Assembly: GCA_007136165.1 (NCBI GenBank)
Contig: SLHK01000201.1
Location: 1-6,380 of the forward strand
Direction: 5' to 3'
Length of the DNA: 6,380 nt
Origin: Syntrophomonadaceae bacterium
GTDB lineage: Bacteria; Bacillota; Dethiobacteria; PWVN01
Under the pieces are notes generated by a model. The model made no database searches, was not told where the DNA came from, and saw only the letters and a program-made list of their open reading frames with translations. A program made the translations under genes and the position numbers. Positions 5,380-6,380 of the stretch are shown piece after piece (the stretch's first letter is position 1; each line of letters opens with the position of its first letter).

Positions 5380-6380
5380 TTACTTTTTATCCAGTAACCA
5401 ACCCAGGGAAAGCCGCTGCAAATTGGTTTCCGTGGGGTTGCCCGTCTCCGGGTCCCACCCGGCAAACCGGTAGTAGAGGTCCTTGGCTGACGCCATTTCC
5501 TCTTTGTTCAGGCAAGCCCCCCGGGAGGGTCCGTCGGGCAGGGGGGTAAAGAGGCGTTCCGGCAGGGTATCATCCTTGCGGGTAAACCCTTCCCGGGCGT
5601 TAAAGAAACGCATCATGTTAATGCGCCTTTCCCCCACCAGCATCAACTCGTACAGGGAAGTCTTCCAACCCAGCCCGTACCGGCAGGCATCCACCAGGTC
5701 GGCGGGCCCGTACAGCTGCCATCCCGGGCCGAAGACAAACTGGCACACGCACAGGCTGTCGGCCAGGGAGTAAAAGCACTGGCTGATGAAAGCAAAACGC
5801 ACCTTTTCCGCGTCCAGGTCCGACAGGTGTTCATCGTCATAAACCTTCAGGATTCCGATTTGGGAGAGAAATTCCCGGTCCCGGGTCCCGGCGGGCATGG
5901 ATAGGGTGGGGTCGTGTTCGCTGGATTGATGGTCGGCCCCAAAGGGGTTAACGGCATAGATTAAGCCCACGGAAGGCTTCTGCTGGGGCATATGAGCCGG
6001 CAGGTCCTGGCCTTTAACAGAAATGCTTAAAGGCAGGGCCTCAGGGCCTATCCTTTCTGCCGCCCTCAGGCTTCCCTCCGCCAGCAGGTCCCCGAACCCG
6101 TCCCGCAGGGCGATTTTTTCAATTAGCCTGGGAATAACCTCATGGTTGCCAAAGGTTACTTCCAGCCCGTCGGTATCCTCTTTAGTAAAAAGCCCCTTTT
6201 CATAGCATTCCATGGCAAAGGCGATGGTGCCCCCGGTGGAGATGGTATCCAACCCGTACATGTTGCACAGCTGGCTGGCCCTGGCGACGGCCTCCAGGCT
6301 CTTGATACCGCAGTAAGAGCCCAGGGCGGCACAGGTCTCGTATTCCGGCCCCCCGTAGAGGGGGTCTACAACCCCCGGAA
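5380..6380 (-). CDS. Aldehyde:ferredoxin oxidoreductase (AOR family), C-terminal part; N-terminus beyond right edge
   Basis: The window holds the last 332 residues, in one open frame from the edge to TAA at 5380-5382. AOR-family enzymes carry tungsten (or molybdenum) bound by two pterins plus a [4Fe-4S] cluster, and oxidise aldehydes to acids with ferredoxin. Fragment residues 5-50 (DPLYGGPEYET through YGLDTISTGG) are typical of the family. DTDGLE at 68-73 matches the first pterin-binding DXXGL(D/E/C) motif. DSLCVC at 207-212 occupies the second, with Cys212 as the expected fourth cluster ligand. MPQQKPSVGLIYAVNPFGADH (130-150) and NAREGFTRKDDTLPERLF (260-277) are also characteristic. The N-terminal pterin domain and the CX2CX3C cluster motif, about 270-300 residues, should lie to the right of the window. 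The gene converges on the dehydrogenase with only 25 bases between stop codons and no clear terminator there. Substrate cannot be assigned, and related enzymes in anaerobes serve amino-acid, sugar or aromatic aldehyde oxidation and acid reduction. Confidence 0.93.
   Translation of the reverse strand, partial: PGVVDPLYGGPEYETCAALGSYCGIKSLEAVARASQLCNMYGLDTISTGGTIAFAMECYEKGLFTKEDTDGLEVTFGNHEVIPRLIEKIALRDGFGDLLAEGSLRAAERIGPEALPLSISVKGQDLPAHMPQQKPSVGLIYAVNPFGADHQSSEHDPTLSMPAGTRDREFLSQIGILKVYDDEHLSDLDAEKVRFAFISQCFYSLADSLCVCQFVFGPGWQLYGPADLVDACRYGLGWKTSLYELMLVGERRINMMRFFNAREGFTRKDDTLPERLFTPLPDGPSRGACLNKEEMASAKDLYYRFAGWDPETGNPTETNLQRLSLGWLLDKK

Overview
The window looks like chromosome from an anaerobic, hydrogenase-bearing member of the Bacillota, probably class Clostridia (the Moorella / Desulfotomaculum / Thermanaeromonas kind of organism). 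This is an inference. It rests on strong AGGAGG-type ribosome binding sites, a PerR repressor of the Bacillus type, GC-rich coding sequence with AT-rich spacers, and three anaerobe-typical families side by side: a HypF hydrogenase maturase, an MttB-superfamily methyltransferase and an aldehyde:ferredoxin oxidoreductase. No rRNA, tRNA, CRISPR array or insertion sequence was seen.

Layout. Bases 1-1826 (minus) hold the first 608 residues of HypF, one uninterrupted frame that runs off the left edge. A short spacer (1827-1981) carries the hypF ribosome binding site and the intrinsic terminator of the next gene. Bases 1982-2413 (minus) encode a complete PerR with every metal-site residue in place. 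A 260-base AT-rich spacer (2414-2673) separates perR from a divergent plus-strand pair and contains a PerR/Fur-like box and three further dyad symmetries. The pair is a complete non-pyrrolysine MttB/COG5598-type methyltransferase (2674-4134) and, 44 bases later, a complete saccharopine dehydrogenase / lysine 6-dehydrogenase-like enzyme (4179-5354). Converging on it from the right edge is the C-terminal half of a tungsten-pterin aldehyde:ferredoxin oxidoreductase (5380-6380, minus).

How the parts may fit. HypF builds the CN ligands of [NiFe]-hydrogenase, and PerR controls the peroxide/iron response. Neither has an obvious direct tie to the plus-strand operon. The most interesting unit is that operon. 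A corrinoid-dependent demethylase of unknown substrate is co-transcribed with an NAD(P)-dependent amino-acid dehydrogenase of the lysine-6-dehydrogenase type, with no corrinoid protein gene beside it. The simplest reading is a catabolic pathway for an N-methylated amino acid or betaine: the methyl group is passed to a corrinoid protein encoded elsewhere, and the demethylated amine or amino acid is then oxidised. The neighbouring oxidoreductase could in principle oxidise a resulting aldehyde, but its convergent orientation gives only weak support.
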